DNA of 39,053 bases from an uncultured Corynebacterium sp. (GCF_947253065.1 NZ_CAMXWS010000019.1:1-39053), one strand, 5' to 3'. Counted from the stretch's first letter, positions 8,855 to 19,797 are shown. A program made the numbers and translations. Notes: generated by a model not told the origin, from the letters alone.

Positions 8855-9769
8855 TTATCCCTTGTAGACACCGCGGTTGAGGGTGTCGCACTTGGCCATC
8901 GAGCCATTGTTGTAGCCAGCGAGGAATGCACGCTGACGCTGCTCGGAGGAACCGTGCGTCCAAGCATCCGGGTTGACCTCACGGCCGGACTGCTGCTGGA
9001 TATGGTCATCGCCGATCGCTCGGGCAGTGTCAATGGCCTGCTTCAGCTGCTCTTCGGTAATCGGTTCGAGCATTGCATCCTCGCCTTTATCAGCGCGAGA
9101 AGCCCAGATGCCTGCGTAGCAGTCAGCCTGCAGCTCAATGGCCACGGCAGCGGAATCCTCGCCCGGGTTGTTGTAATCACTCAGGCCCAGGGTGTCCTCC
9201 AGGTTTTGAATATGGTGGCCCCACTCGTGGGCGACAACATACATCTGGGACAGGGAACCGGAGCTGCCGCCGAGCTGCTCAAGCTGGTCGAAGAAGCTAG
9301 TGTCCAGGTAGATGTGCTGGTCGCGCGGGCAGTAGAACGGGCCAGTGCTCGAGGATGCGTTGCCGCAGCCGGTCTGGACACTGTTCTGGAACAGGCGCAG
9401 GCCGGGTTCGCTGTATTCAATACCAGCCTGCTCAGGCAGCACGGCCGGCCAAACGGTATTGAGGGAGTCCGCCATTGCAGCAGCGCGACAGTCTGCATAT
9501 TCGTTGACTGCGCCTTCAACGCGGCAATGCTCAAGGGAGTCGCCGCCCTGTTCCTGTTGCTGCTGTGCTTGCTGGCCAGAGTCGGTCGGGCCACCACCAA
9601 GTCCACCACCGAGGACGAGGTAGAGGACGATCAGGATGATGGTGCCCAGACCACCACCGCCAAGCATGATGGGCATGCCGCCGCCGCCACTGCCACGGGG
9701 GCCTCGACTGGTACTGACTCCGCGCCCGGAGGGCGTCACACCACTCTTAAAGGTCATGGGCCAAATCAT
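8855..9769 (-). CDS. Membrane-anchored neutral zinc metallopeptidase (YpfJ family)
   Basis: This 304-aa protein has a glycine-rich, basic N-terminal tail, one membrane helix at about 42-57 (GTIILIVLYLVLGGG), a glutamine-rich linker (66-74) and a C-terminal peptidase domain. The zinc motif HEWGH (181-185) and a likely third ligand Glu212 in IELQADCYAG define it. Paired cysteines (CRV...YADC, GCGN...FYCP) suit an extracytoplasmic domain. Physiological substrates of the family are not known. The ATG at 9769 is chosen; MTFKSG from 9757 is an alternative. It is divergent from aspS and probably co-transcribed with the HEPN-CBS gene. Confidence 0.85.
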   Translation of the reverse strand: MIWPMTFKSGVTPSGRGVSTSRGPRGSGGGGMPIMLGGGGLGTIILIVLYLVLGGGLGGGPTDSGQQAQQQQEQGGDSLEHCRVEGAVNEYADCRAAAMADSLNTVWPAVLPEQAGIEYSEPGLRLFQNSVQTGCGNASSSTGPFYCPRDQHIYLDTSFFDQLEQLGGSSGSLSQMYVVAHEWGHHIQNLEDTLGLSDYNNPGEDSAAVAIELQADCYAGIWASRADKGEDAMLEPITEEQLKQAIDTARAIGDDHIQQQSGREVNPDAWTHGSSEQRQRAFLAGYNNGSMAKCDTLNRGVYKG

Positions 9770-9831
9770 GCCATATTGCCCGGACCTTTCGGGGTTGGAA
9801 CCTCCAGCGAAGACGGTTGAAGGGGATTCGG

Positions 9832-9837
9832 TAGAAT
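9832..9837 (+). promoter_or_regulatory. Candidate aspS promoter -10
   Basis: TAGAAT lies in the spacer between the divergent metallopeptidase gene and aspS, 53 bases before the chosen aspS start. It is close to the consensus TANAAT of actinobacterial housekeeping promoters. No clear -35 is seen, which is common in these promoters. Confidence 0.45.
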
Positions 9838-9889
9838 CACCTAAGTTGAGCAAAAGACATACGACACGTGGAAGGACGTGGAGGACACC

Positions 9890-11692
<1,803 letters not shown>

Positions 11693-11755
11693 GCCAGATC
11701 ACGCAAAGGACAAGGCCTGCGGTGGGGCGCCAAAACCCCGCGGGGCCGCTTCAGC

Positions 11756-12880
11756 ATGCTGGATAACCAAGAAATCATCGATACCGCCGAGGCGGTGCTC
11801 AACCACCGTTACGGTGGAAAGCAGCAGCTCACGGACCCTGAAGTGCTCAGTGGTACAGGTCCAACGACGGTGCTGCGTTTAAGGGTTGCTAATAACCCTG
11901 TCTTCCCGCACCGCTCGGTGGTGGTGAAGTGCTCCCCGCAAACAGGCGATGTCGTTGACGATGCGGCGTTTGTGAGGGAAGTGGTTGCGTACCAATTCAC
12001 TACGTCGTTAAGCGAAGAAGTGCGCCCTGGGCCCGTGATGTTGGGCTACGACATTGAACAGCGCATTTTGATCTTGTCGGATTCTGGCAACGGCGAGACC
12101 TTCGCTGATTTGCTGGAGCATTCCGACGAGGAGTCGCGTGTGCGTCTGCTGCGTAATTTGGGTACTTCGCTGGGCAAGATGCATGCCGGTACTGCTGGGG
12201 CGGAATCGAGCTTCAATATTTTGCTGGCCCGCATGGTGCGTTCGATTGACGGGGCGCGCGATATTCAGATCCACCGTGAGGAGATTCTGGAAAACCGCAT
12301 CCACGATGGTCTTGCTGTGATTCGCGCTGCGGGCATCGACGTGCCGGCCGATGTCGCTGGTGTCGCAGACATGGTGCAGGTACGCATGCTGCATGGTGGT
12401 TCGCGCGCATTCACTCCTTTTGATCTGTCGCCGGACAACATCATTTATGCGGAACGTGCTCACTTCCTTGACTACGAGTGGGCGGGCTTCCGTGACGTCA
12501 TTTTTGATATCGCCGGCGTGATCGCTGGCTTCCCGCAATATATCTCGTCGCAGCCGATCAACGATGAGGAGACCAAGGTCTTCGTTGAAGCATGGGTGGA
12601 CGAAGTAAAGGGTGTGTGGCCGTCGGTGCTCAATTACGACACCCTTCAAGCGCGGCTTACCGCTGCTTTGGTGGGGTGGGCATTCTTCAGCGCGTCGATC
12701 CTTGGTTACGCTGTTGAAGAAAGCAACGGGGAGCTCCTTGACGAGGTGGATCAGCGTGAGATCCGCCGCGACGTGGCCGAGACCTTCGACGCTTTGGCGC
12801 GTTATGCCGCAACTGGCACGGAACCGACTTATGAGGTCGTTGCGGGCTTTGCGCGTGACGTGGTGGACTGGTTGACATGA
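11756..12880 (+). CDS. Phosphotransferase-family (APH-like) protein
   Basis: This 374-aa predicted cytosolic protein has the layout of aminoglycoside-phosphotransferase/choline-kinase-like enzymes. A nucleotide lysine sits in SVVVKCS (K58) and a helix-C glutamate in FVREVVAY (E75). A Brenner-like loop PFDLSPDNII (D223, N228) and the metal aspartate in FLDYEWAGF (D239) follow. The usual HGD has become a PFD segment, with HGG seven residues earlier, so activity is likely but not certain. The substrate is unknown and antibiotic resistance should not be assumed. The start has no evident Shine-Dalgarno. It lies between aspS and rarA and overlaps rarA by four bases (ATGA), which indicates translational coupling. 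Confidence 0.75.
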   Translation: MLDNQEIIDTAEAVLNHRYGGKQQLTDPEVLSGTGPTTVLRLRVANNPVFPHRSVVVKCSPQTGDVVDDAAFVREVVAYQFTTSLSEEVRPGPVMLGYDIEQRILILSDSGNGETFADLLEHSDEESRVRLLRNLGTSLGKMHAGTAGAESSFNILLARMVRSIDGARDIQIHREEILENRIHDGLAVIRAAGIDVPADVAGVADMVQVRMLHGGSRAFTPFDLSPDNIIYAERAHFLDYEWAGFRDVIFDIAGVIAGFPQYISSQPINDEETKVFVEAWVDEVKGVWPSVLNYDTLQARLTAALVGWAFFSASILGYAVEESNGELLDEVDQREIRRDVAETFDALARYAATGTEPTYEVVAGFARDVVDWLT

Positions 12881-14262
12881 CACAAGGCGGTCTGTTCACG
12901 GATCCGGCGGGCACCGGCGGGGCTGACTCAAACCAGGCCGGTGCATCGGCGGCTTCCCGTGGCACCGCCTTTTTTGACGCTGGAGCAGCGGCACCACTAG
13001 CCGCGCGAATGCGTCCGCGCACGCTCGACGAACTGGTTGGCCAGCAGCATTTGCTGGGGCCGGGACGTCCGCTGCGTCGGCTTGTCGAGGGTTCGGGCGA
13101 AGCATCGGTGATTCTCTACGGCCCACCCGGCACGGGTAAGACCACGATTGCGTCGCTCATCGCTGGGGCGATGGGACAGAATTTCGTTGGCCTGTCTGCT
13201 TTGTCCTCGGGCGTGAAGCAGGTCCGTGAGGTACTCGAGGCAGCGAAACAGGACCTTGTACGTGGTCAGCGAACGGTTTTGTTCATCGATGAGGTCCACC
13301 GTTTTTCTAAGACGCAGCAGGATGCACTGTTAGCTGCAGTGGAGAACCGCACGGTGCTTCTCGTTGCGGCGACGACAGAGAATCCATCCTTCAGCGTCGT
13401 CGCGCCACTGCTGTCTCGTTCACTGTTGTTGCGGCTTGAATCTCTTGACGACGCTGATATTGCCACGGTGCTCGATCGTGCCGTGGCCGATGAGCGTGGG
13501 TTGAACAGGGATGGCAAGACCTTCAAGCTGGATGATGAGGCACGTGACCAGCTTGTTCTCCTCGCCGGGGGCGATGCTCGTCGCGCCCTGACTTACCTTG
13601 AAGCGGCGTCCGAGGGTGCAGAGGACGGGAAGATCTCACTCGATGTGGTGCAAAACAGTGTGGACCGTGCTGTCGTGCGCTACGACCGCGACGGGGATCA
13701 GCACTATGACGTCATCTCAGCTTTTATTAAATCCATCCGCGGTTCCGATGTCGATGCCGCATTGCACTACCTGGCACGCATGATTGAGGCAGGCGAGGAC
13801 CCACGATTCATCGCACGTCGCCTGGTCATTCACGCCTCTGAGGACATTGGCATGGCAGATCCGACAGCTTTACAGACAGCGATGGCCGCGGCAGAAGCCG
13901 TCCAATTCATTGGCCTTCCCGAAGGCAGACTGCCCCTTGCACAAGCCACGATTCACCTTGCCACCGCACCTAAGTCACCGTCCGTGATCAAAGCGATTGA
14001 CGCAGCGCTTGCAGACGTCCGCGCCGGCTATGCCGGTGCCGTCCCACCTCACCTGCGTGACGGGCACTACGAGGGAGCAAAGAAGATCGGCCACGCCGTC
14101 GGTTATCTCTACCCGCACGATGATCCGCGTGGAGTGGTGGAACAGCGCTATATCCCAGAAGGCTTGGATGAGGCGCGCTATTACACACCGACTGACCATG
14201 GCGCGGAGAAGCGAATCCAGTCGTATGCAGACCGTCTGCGCCAGATGGTGCGCGGCCAGTGA
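12877..14262 (+). CDS. rarA: Replication-associated recombination protein A (AAA+ ATPase)
   Basis: This 461-aa MgsA/RarA-type clamp-loader-like ATPase acts at stalled replication forks. It shows Walker A YGPPGTGKTT (GPPGTGKT at 82-89), Walker B LFIDEVHRFSK (DEVH 138-141), a sensor 1 region VAATTENPSFSVV and the C-terminal family-specific domain with LVIHASEDIGMADP. The first 40 residues are a low-complexity Gly/Ala-rich extension carrying QGGLF near the N-terminus; such N-terminal motifs in RarA-type proteins are reminiscent of clamp-binding peptides, but that is speculation here. The start overlaps the preceding gene by four bases. Confidence 0.95.
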   Translation: MTQGGLFTDPAGTGGADSNQAGASAASRGTAFFDAGAAAPLAARMRPRTLDELVGQQHLLGPGRPLRRLVEGSGEASVILYGPPGTGKTTIASLIAGAMGQNFVGLSALSSGVKQVREVLEAAKQDLVRGQRTVLFIDEVHRFSKTQQDALLAAVENRTVLLVAATTENPSFSVVAPLLSRSLLLRLESLDDADIATVLDRAVADERGLNRDGKTFKLDDEARDQLVLLAGGDARRALTYLEAASEGAEDGKISLDVVQNSVDRAVVRYDRDGDQHYDVISAFIKSIRGSDVDAALHYLARMIEAGEDPRFIARRLVIHASEDIGMADPTALQTAMAAAEAVQFIGLPEGRLPLAQATIHLATAPKSPSVIKAIDAALADVRAGYAGAVPPHLRDGHYEGAKKIGHAVGYLYPHDDPRGVVEQRYIPEGLDEARYYTPTDHGAEKRIQSYADRLRQMVRGQ

Positions 14263-14317
14263 CCTAAACCGGTGGACTAGGACAGTGCCATTGTGCGGGA
14301 GCCAAGTCGTTCGCGGG

Positions 14318-14323
14318 TAAGGT
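14318..14323 (+). promoter_or_regulatory. Candidate alaS promoter -10
   Basis: TAAGGT preceded by GCGGG lies 55 bases before the alaS start in the 115-base rarA-alaS spacer. Two direct copies of AACGCTTA, ten bases apart (14347-14354 and 14357-14364), lie between it and the ribosome site AAGGA at 14366-14370. No T-box-like element was seen. Confidence 0.4.
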
Positions 14324-14377
14324 GTATCGACGAGAAACGCACTGTCAACGCTTACTAACGCTTATAAGGATTCTTCT

Positions 14378-17050
14378 GTGCAGACCCATGAGATCCGCGA
14401 CCGGTTCACCTCGCATTTCGTCGACGCTGGCCACGTGCCTGTGCCCAGCGCTTCTTTGATCCTCGACGACCCGACCCTGCTGTTCGTCAACGCAGGCATG
14501 GTGCCGTTCAAGCCGTACTTCCTGGGCCAGCAGAACCCGCCGTTTGAAACCGGCAAGGCCACCTCGATCCAGAAGTGCGTGCGCACCCTCGATATTGAGG
14601 AAGTGGGTATTACCACCCGCCACAACACCTTCTTCCAGATGGCTGGCAATTTCTCGTTCGGCCAGTACTTCAAGGAAGGTGCGATCACGCTCGCTTGGGA
14701 TCTGCTGACTAAGTCGCAGGATGACGGCGGTTTCGGCCTTGATCCAGAGCGCCTCTGGGTCACCGTTTTTAACGATGACGATGAGGCTGCCGATATTTGG
14801 CGTGACAAGGTTGGTGTCCCGGCTGAGCGCATTCAGCGCATGGGTATGGAGGACAATTTCTGGTCCATGGGCGTTCCTGGCCCGTGCGGTCCGTGCTCCG
14901 AGATCTACTACGACCGCGGCCCGGAATACGGTGCTGACGGTGGTCCGATTGCGGACGATAACCGCTACATGGAGATCTGGAACCTGGTCTTCATGGAGTC
15001 CATCCGCGGTGCGGGAGACAAGAAGGGCAATTTCGAGATCGAAGGCGAACTGCCCAAGAAAAATATCGATACCGGCCTGGGCATCGAGCGTCTCGCATGC
15101 CTGCTCCAGGGAGTCGACAATGTCTACGAGACGGACCTGCTGGCTCCCGTCATCAAGGCAGCCGAGGAACTCACCGGCACGAAGTACGGTGCGGGCAACC
15201 AGACTGATGACGTGCGCTTCCGTGTTATCGCTGACCACTCGCGCACCGCAATGATGATCATTCTCGACGGTGTTACCCCGTCGAATGAGGGCCGCGGCTA
15301 CATTCTGCGTCGTTTGATGCGTCGTATTGTTCGCTCTGCTCGTCTGCTGGGTGCTACCGGCAACACGCTGGAGACGTTCATGAACACGATCATGGACACC
15401 ATGACTCCGTCGTTCCCGGAGATCGCCGACAACCGTGAGCGCATCCTGCGCGTTTCCCTCGCGGAGGAAAAGGCCTTCCTGAAGACATTGGAATCCGGCA
15501 CTTCGCGTTTCGACGAGACCGCAACGGCACTGAAGTCCGCTGGCCAGAAGACCGTTCCGGGTGAGAAGGCCTTTGAGCTGCACGACACCTACGGTTTCCC
15601 GATCGATCTGACGCTTGAGATGGCCGCTGAGGCTGGTCTGGATGTGGACATGGATGCATTCCATGCCGCAATGGACGAGCAGAAGCAGCGCGCTAAGGCT
15701 GATAACAAGGCGAAGAAGCACGGCAACACCGACGAGTCGCTGTACCGCGAGTGGATCGATGGCCACCCGACTGAATTTGTTGGCTTCACTGAGCTTGAGC
15801 ACGAAAGCAAAGTGCTCGGTCTTGTCCGTGGTGGCGAGAAGGTCGGCGAAGCAGCGCAGGGTGATGAGATCGAGGTCATCCTCGATGTGACCCCGATGTA
15901 CGCCGAGGGTGGCGGACAGCTCGCTGACCGCGGCCGCATCGTCGTTGGCGATACGGTCCTTGATGTCCACGATGTGCAGAAGGTGGGCAATAAGAAGCTG
16001 TGGGTGCACAAGGCAACTGTGGCCAGCGGTGGTCTCGATGTCGGCCAGATCGTGCGCACTGAGGTTGATCCGACGTGGCGCCACGGTGCCCGTCAGGCAC
16101 ACACCGCTACGCACCTGATCCACGCAGCTCTGCGCCAGGTGCTTGGCCCGACAGCTGTCCAGGCAGGCTCGATGAACAAGCCGGGTTACCTGCGCTTTGA
16201 CTTCAACTACACCGAGCAGCTCACCCCGGAACAGCTGGAAGAGATCGCCACCATTGCTAACCAGGCGGTCGACGCTGACTTCGCGGTGAACACGCTTGAG
16301 ACCTCACTTGATGAGGCCAAGGCAATGGGCGCGCTGGCCTTGTTCGGCGAGAACTACGGCGACCAGGTTCGCGTGGTGGAGATCGGTGGACCGTTCTCCA
16401 TCGAGCTCTGCGGTGGTACCCACGTGGAGCACTCTTCGCAGATCGGCCCGGTGGCTGTGCTCGGCGAGTCCTCGGTTGGCTCCGGTGCACGCCGTATTGA
16501 GGCATACTCCGGTATGGACTCGTTCAAGTACTTCTCCAAGGAAGCGGCGATTGCAAGCATGCTCGCCGGCGAGATGAAGACTCCGACGGAGGATCTGCCG
16601 GAGCGCATCGCGCAGCTGTCCGAGCGTCTTCGCGCAGCGGAGAAGGAGATCGAGAACCTGCACAAGAAGGAGCTGGCCAACAAGACTGGCGAGCTGGTCA
16701 ATAAGGCTGAAGAAGTGGGCAAGTTCCGCTTCCTCGCCGTCAAGCTTCCGGACGGAACGACTGGTGGCGACATCCGCACGATCGCTACGGACCTTCGTGG
16801 GCGCTTCGGCGATACGCCAGCAGTGATCGTTCTTGCCGCAGATGCTGATGGCAAGGTGCCTTTCGCAGTCAGCGCCACCAAGGCAGCTGTTAACGAAGGC
16901 GTCAAGGCTGGCGAATTCGTTGGTGCATTTGGCCAGTATGTTGGCGGCAAGGGCGGTGGCAAGCCGGATCTTGCTCAGGGCTCCGGTTCGGATGCTGCAG
17001 GAATCGAAGCAGGTTTCGCGGGTCTTCGCGACCGACTTTCTCAGATTTAA
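14378..17050 (+). CDS. alaS: Alanyl-tRNA synthetase
   Basis: This 890-aa class II synthetase charges tRNA(Ala) and clears mischarged serine. The catalytic domain carries the class II motif region around FFQMAGNFSFGQYF and LGIERLACLLQG. The editing domain holds the zinc ligands HTATH (575-579) and CGGTH (678-682), both intact. A coiled-coil segment (about 740-785) leads to the C-Ala domain, ending with a glycine-rich GGKGGGKPDLAQGSG stretch. The GTG start follows AAGGA by seven bases. The family length is normal. Corynebacterial genomes often place it directly before ruvX, as here. Confidence 0.98.
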   Translation: MQTHEIRDRFTSHFVDAGHVPVPSASLILDDPTLLFVNAGMVPFKPYFLGQQNPPFETGKATSIQKCVRTLDIEEVGITTRHNTFFQMAGNFSFGQYFKEGAITLAWDLLTKSQDDGGFGLDPERLWVTVFNDDDEAADIWRDKVGVPAERIQRMGMEDNFWSMGVPGPCGPCSEIYYDRGPEYGADGGPIADDNRYMEIWNLVFMESIRGAGDKKGNFEIEGELPKKNIDTGLGIERLACLLQGVDNVYETDLLAPVIKAAEELTGTKYGAGNQTDDVRFRVIADHSRTAMMIILDGVTPSNEGRGYILRRLMRRIVRSARLLGATGNTLETFMNTIMDTMTPSFPEIADNRERILRVSLAEEKAFLKTLESGTSRFDETATALKSAGQKTVPGEKAFELHDTYGFPIDLTLEMAAEAGLDVDMDAFHAAMDEQKQRAKADNKAKKHGNTDESLYREWIDGHPTEFVGFTELEHESKVLGLVRGGEKVGEAAQGDEIEVILDVTPMYAEGGGQLADRGRIVVGDTVLDVHDVQKVGNKKLWVHKATVASGGLDVGQIVRTEVDPTWRHGARQAHTATHLIHAALRQVLGPTAVQAGSMNKPGYLRFDFNYTEQLTPEQLEEIATIANQAVDADFAVNTLETSLDEAKAMGALALFGENYGDQVRVVEIGGPFSIELCGGTHVEHSSQIGPVAVLGESSVGSGARRIEAYSGMDSFKYFSKEAAIASMLAGEMKTPTEDLPERIAQLSERLRAAEKEIENLHKKELANKTGELVNKAEEVGKFRFLAVKLPDGTTGGDIRTIATDLRGRFGDTPAVIVLAADADGKVPFAVSATKAAVNEGVKAGEFVGAFGQYVGGKGGGKPDLAQGSGSDAAGIEAGFAGLRDRLSQI

Positions 17051-17062
17051 GCTAGGGTTCAG

Positions 17063-17087
17063 TAAGGTCACGAATTGGTTACGTGAC
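17063..17087 (+). promoter_or_regulatory. Candidate promoter with operator-like inverted repeat before ruvX
   Basis: TAAGGT (17063-17068) fits an actinobacterial -10; TAGGGT at 17053-17058 is an alternative. Overlapping its end, GTCACG (17067-17072) and CGTGAC (17082-17087) form a perfect inverted repeat with a nine-base spacer. The geometry suits a dimeric repressor at the transcription start. Function is inferred only from position. Confidence 0.4.
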
Positions 17088-17102
17088 ACGCCCTGCCTGT
17101 GA

Positions 17103-17135
17103 TTCACGGTTGTGCCTTAGCGCACTACCGTGGAA
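17103..17135 (+). other. Stem-loop in the ruvX leader
   Basis: TTCACGGT (17103-17110) pairs with ACCGTGGAA (17127-17135) with one bulged G, and TGTGC (17111-17115) pairs with GCGCA (17120-17124) around a CTTA loop. The result is about 13 base pairs with a two-base bulge. No U-run follows, so it is not a standard terminator. It would sit in the 5' leader of the ruvX-mltG-aroE transcript, some 56 bases before the ruvX start. Confidence 0.5.
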
Positions 17136-17191
17136 TCGACGGTGTCAGCCGTTCATCAGGTTTACAGCAAAAGATCAGAAAGCCTCGCACG

Positions 17192-17731
17192 ATGAAGATT
17201 CATCCGGACACCCCAGGGGTCGACGACCCGGGGAATGGCCGCCGCATCGGTCTCGATGTGGGCACCGTCCGGATCGGTGTGTCATCGTCGGACCGTGATG
17301 CACGGCTTGCCACTCCGGTGGAAACTGTGAAACGCGTGACCGGGTTCAAAGACCGCGATGGCGCAGATATTGAGCGTCTGCTGGAAATCATTGATGAATA
17401 CGATGCTGTCGAAGTCGTCGTGGGACTCCCGCGCGATTTGCAGGGCAATGGATCTTCCAGTGTGAAGCACGCGAAGGAGATCGGTTTCCGGATTTCACGC
17501 CGTAGTGATGTTCCGGTTCGATACGCCGATGAGCGTCTCACCACAGTGGAAGCCACGCATGCACTGCGTGCTTCGGGTGTGAGTGAGCGTGCTGGACGTT
17601 CCGTTATCGACCAGGCCGCTGCCGTGGCCATCCTTCAGTCTTGGCTGGACGGACGAAACAACTACCGCGACAAGGAAGCGTTGGGGCAGGCAACCGATGC
17701 TGCGATGTCGCCAGAACCCAAGGAGATTTAA
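17192..17731 (+). CDS. ruvX: RuvX/YqgF family putative pre-16S rRNA nuclease
   Basis: This 179-aa protein has an RNase H-like fold. It shows GRRIGLDVGTVRIGVSSSD (first catalytic aspartate in LDVG), the VVVGLPRDLQGNGSS strand-loop and the C-terminal DQAAAVAILQSWL with the last aspartate. The family is essential in many bacteria and is linked to 16S rRNA 5' processing. The ATG at 17192 is chosen because it leaves a short N-terminal tail (MKIHPDTPGVDDPG) like that of related corynebacterial proteins; the frame is open further upstream. The ribosome site is weak. mltG follows after three bases. Confidence 0.93.
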   Translation: MKIHPDTPGVDDPGNGRRIGLDVGTVRIGVSSSDRDARLATPVETVKRVTGFKDRDGADIERLLEIIDEYDAVEVVVGLPRDLQGNGSSSVKHAKEIGFRISRRSDVPVRYADERLTTVEATHALRASGVSERAGRSVIDQAAAVAILQSWLDGRNNYRDKEALGQATDAAMSPEPKEI

Positions 17732-17734
17732 AGC

Positions 17735-18889
17735 GTGAGTTCTGCAACCACGTCGCGCGGGCGTACCCGTGGCGTCGCCGTGTTGGTGGCATCGATCCTG
17801 TTGATCATCGGTGCTGTCGTCTACATCGCTTTTGCGCGAGCTAATTCCACGGGCAGCGACTTCAACGGCACCGGCAACGGTGTTGAGCAGGTAGTGGAGA
17901 TCCCCGAGGGGTCCACTCTTTCTGCGATGGGTCCTGCCTTGGTGGATAAGGGCATTGTTCGTTCAGACAAGGCATTTCAGAATGCCACGATGGCGAACCC
18001 GGATGCAGACAATATCCAGCCAGGCTTCTACCGCCTGCAAGAGAAGATGAGCGCTGAGTCCGCGGTGGCTGCACTTCTCGATCCGGCAAATCAGATCGAT
18101 ATGCTCAAGATTCCTGGTGGCTCGACGTTGATGGACGTCAGGGTCGTGGGTGGAGACACTCGACTGGGCATTTACTCGAATATCTCGAAGGTCTCCTGTG
18201 GCGACGAAGGTGAGAGGGAGGACTGCGTGAAGGTCAAGGATCTTCACGATGTTGCAGCGAATGCTGATCCCGCAAGCCTCGGTGTTCCGGATTGGGCAAT
18301 TGAGCCAGTGAATGCGCACAAGGGTGACCCAAAGCGTCTTGAGGGCTTGATTGCACCGGGTGAATATATCGTGGATCCGAGTGCGGATGCACAGACGATT
18401 CTGACGAATCTGATCACCCGCACCACTGAGAAGTACAACAGCACCGACATCGTCGGCCGTGCCAAGGCAGTGGGCTTGAGCCCGTATGATCTGCTCAGCG
18501 CTGCCTCCCTGGTTGAGCGTGAGGCACCGGAAGGTGAATTCGACAAGGTCGCTCGCGTGATCTTGAACCGTCTGAAGGAGCCAATGCGACTGGAGTTCGA
18601 CTCCACGGTGAACTACGGCCTTGAGTCGGTTGAGCTCGCCACCGGTGACAGTGACCGTAAGAAGGTCACCCCGTGGAATACCTACGCCAAGGATGGTCTC
18701 CCGGAAACCCCGATTGCTTCGCCGTCGGAGGAAGCTATCCAGGCGATGGAACATCCGGCAGAAGGCGAGTGGCTGTTCTTCGTCACCATCGATGATGAGG
18801 GCACAACGCTGTTCAGCAATAACTTCGATGAGCACCAGGGAAATGTCCAACGTGCTTATGATTCGGGCATCTTGGATTCCCGTAGGTAA
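17735..18889 (+). CDS. mltG: Endolytic murein transglycosylase MltG
   Basis: This 384-aa membrane-anchored enzyme cleaves nascent glycan strands and helps set their length. A single membrane helix at about 13-34 is followed by an extracytoplasmic LysM-like region (VVEIPEGSTLSAMGPALVDK) and the YceG domain. The catalytic glutamate is Glu261 in SAASLVEREAPEG. Conserved FDSTVNYGL and TPWNTYAKDGLPETPIA follow. AAGGAG lies ten bases before the GTG start. There is a two-cysteine insertion (SCGDEGEREDC, 154-164) that could form a disulfide. Confidence 0.94.
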   Translation: MSSATTSRGRTRGVAVLVASILLIIGAVVYIAFARANSTGSDFNGTGNGVEQVVEIPEGSTLSAMGPALVDKGIVRSDKAFQNATMANPDADNIQPGFYRLQEKMSAESAVAALLDPANQIDMLKIPGGSTLMDVRVVGGDTRLGIYSNISKVSCGDEGEREDCVKVKDLHDVAANADPASLGVPDWAIEPVNAHKGDPKRLEGLIAPGEYIVDPSADAQTILTNLITRTTEKYNSTDIVGRAKAVGLSPYDLLSAASLVEREAPEGEFDKVARVILNRLKEPMRLEFDSTVNYGLESVELATGDSDRKKVTPWNTYAKDGLPETPIASPSEEAIQAMEHPAEGEWLFFVTIDDEGTTLFSNNFDEHQGNVQRAYDSGILDSRR

Positions 18890-18902
18890 GCAACTCCCTT
18901 GT

Positions 18903-18924
18903 GGGCCCCTCATGTGAGGGGCCC
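18903..18924 (+). terminator. GC-rich hairpin between mltG and aroE
   Basis: GGGCCCCTCA (18903-18912) pairs perfectly with TGAGGGGCCC (18915-18924), giving eight to ten G/C-rich pairs. It begins 13 bases past the mltG stop and ends 15 bases before the aroE start. Only ATTAAACTGT follows, not a U-run, so termination may be partial and aroE may still be read through. Confidence 0.5.
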
Positions 18925-18939
18925 ATTAAACTGTCGTTC

Positions 18940-19797
18940 ATGAGTCACGCGATCACCAGCGGTAAAGCCGCGGTTCTGGGAAGTCCCGTCGAGCATTCAC
19001 TGTCGCCTGTCCTTCACAAAGCTGGATACGAGGCAGCAGGGCTTGAGGGCTGGTCCTATGAGCGGATCGAGTGCGATGCTGAGGCCCTGCCCGGAATCGT
19101 TGGTGGGGCAGCCGAAGACTTCCGTGGGTTCTCTGTGACGATGCCGGGCAAATTCGCGGCGCTGCAATTCGCTGACACGGTCACGGAGCGTGCTCAGGCG
19201 ATCGGTTCGGCCAACACTCTCGTCCGTGAAGGCGATTCCTGGCGTGCTGATAACACGGACTGTGAGGGGATCGCGGGGGCGCTGGATGAGCTCGTCGGCA
19301 AGCAAACTGCGATCGGCCATGCATTGGTGATCGGCGGTGGCGGTACCGCGCGACCTGCACTGTGGTCGCTCGCGGCCCGTGGCGTGGAGAAAGTGACGGT
19401 GCTGAATCGTTCGGACCGCTCCGCTGAATTATTGCCGCTGTTGGGGGACGTGGATGCGGAATTCGTCGATTTTGAGCGGGACTTGGAAGCGCTGTCGATG
19501 AGCGTGGATCTGATCATTTCTACAGTTCCTTCCGCCGCACTCGCTGGCCGAGAAAAGGAGCTAGGGCATGCGCCGTTGCTGGACGTGATTTATAACCCGT
19601 GGCCGACACCGCTGGCCACGGAAGTCGCGTCGAATGGGTACCTGACGGTCGGTGGCCTGGTCATGTTGGCGTGCCAGTCCTATTCGCAGTTTGAACAATT
19701 CACTGGCGTGGAAGCTCCGCGTGAGGCGATGCGTGAAGCACTGTTCCGTCATACAGGTTGGGTCGCGCCGACTGGTGTGACGCGGAAGAACAGGTAA
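18940..19797 (+). CDS. aroE: Shikimate dehydrogenase
   Basis: This 285-aa cytosolic enzyme reduces 3-dehydroshikimate to shikimate with NADPH. The substrate domain shows GSPVEHSLSPVLHKAGY, the catalytic lysine in FSVTMPGKFAAL (K71), Asn92 in ANTLV and the catalytic aspartate Asp107 in NTDCEG. The nucleotide domain has the glycine loop VIGGGGTARPAL. The usual MPLK/MPHK has become MPGK, a small change seen beside an intact lysine. I chose the ATG at 18940; the open frame upstream runs through the hairpin. Confidence 0.95.
   Translation: MSHAITSGKAAVLGSPVEHSLSPVLHKAGYEAAGLEGWSYERIECDAEALPGIVGGAAEDFRGFSVTMPGKFAALQFADTVTERAQAIGSANTLVREGDSWRADNTDCEGIAGALDELVGKQTAIGHALVIGGGGTARPALWSLAARGVEKVTVLNRSDRSAELLPLLGDVDAEFVDFERDLEALSMSVDLIISTVPSAALAGREKELGHAPLLDVIYNPWPTPLATEVASNGYLTVGGLVMLACQSYSQFEQFTGVEAPREAMREALFRHTGWVAPTGVTRKNR

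Noticed and set aside
11713..11750. Terminator between aspS and the phosphotransferase-like gene
   Set aside because: GGGG and CCCC arms around CGCCAAAA can pair, but the stem is short, poorly continued and has no U-run; the genes may be one transcript.
11756..12880. Antibiotic resistance phosphotransferase
   Set aside because: The fold resembles APH enzymes, but the HGD motif is altered and the gene sits coupled to rarA among housekeeping genes; resistance is not supported.
14345..16123. Open frame of 592 codons on the minus strand opposite alaS
   Set aside because: It mirrors the alaS codon pattern, has no recognisable domain or ribosome site, and alaS is unambiguous.
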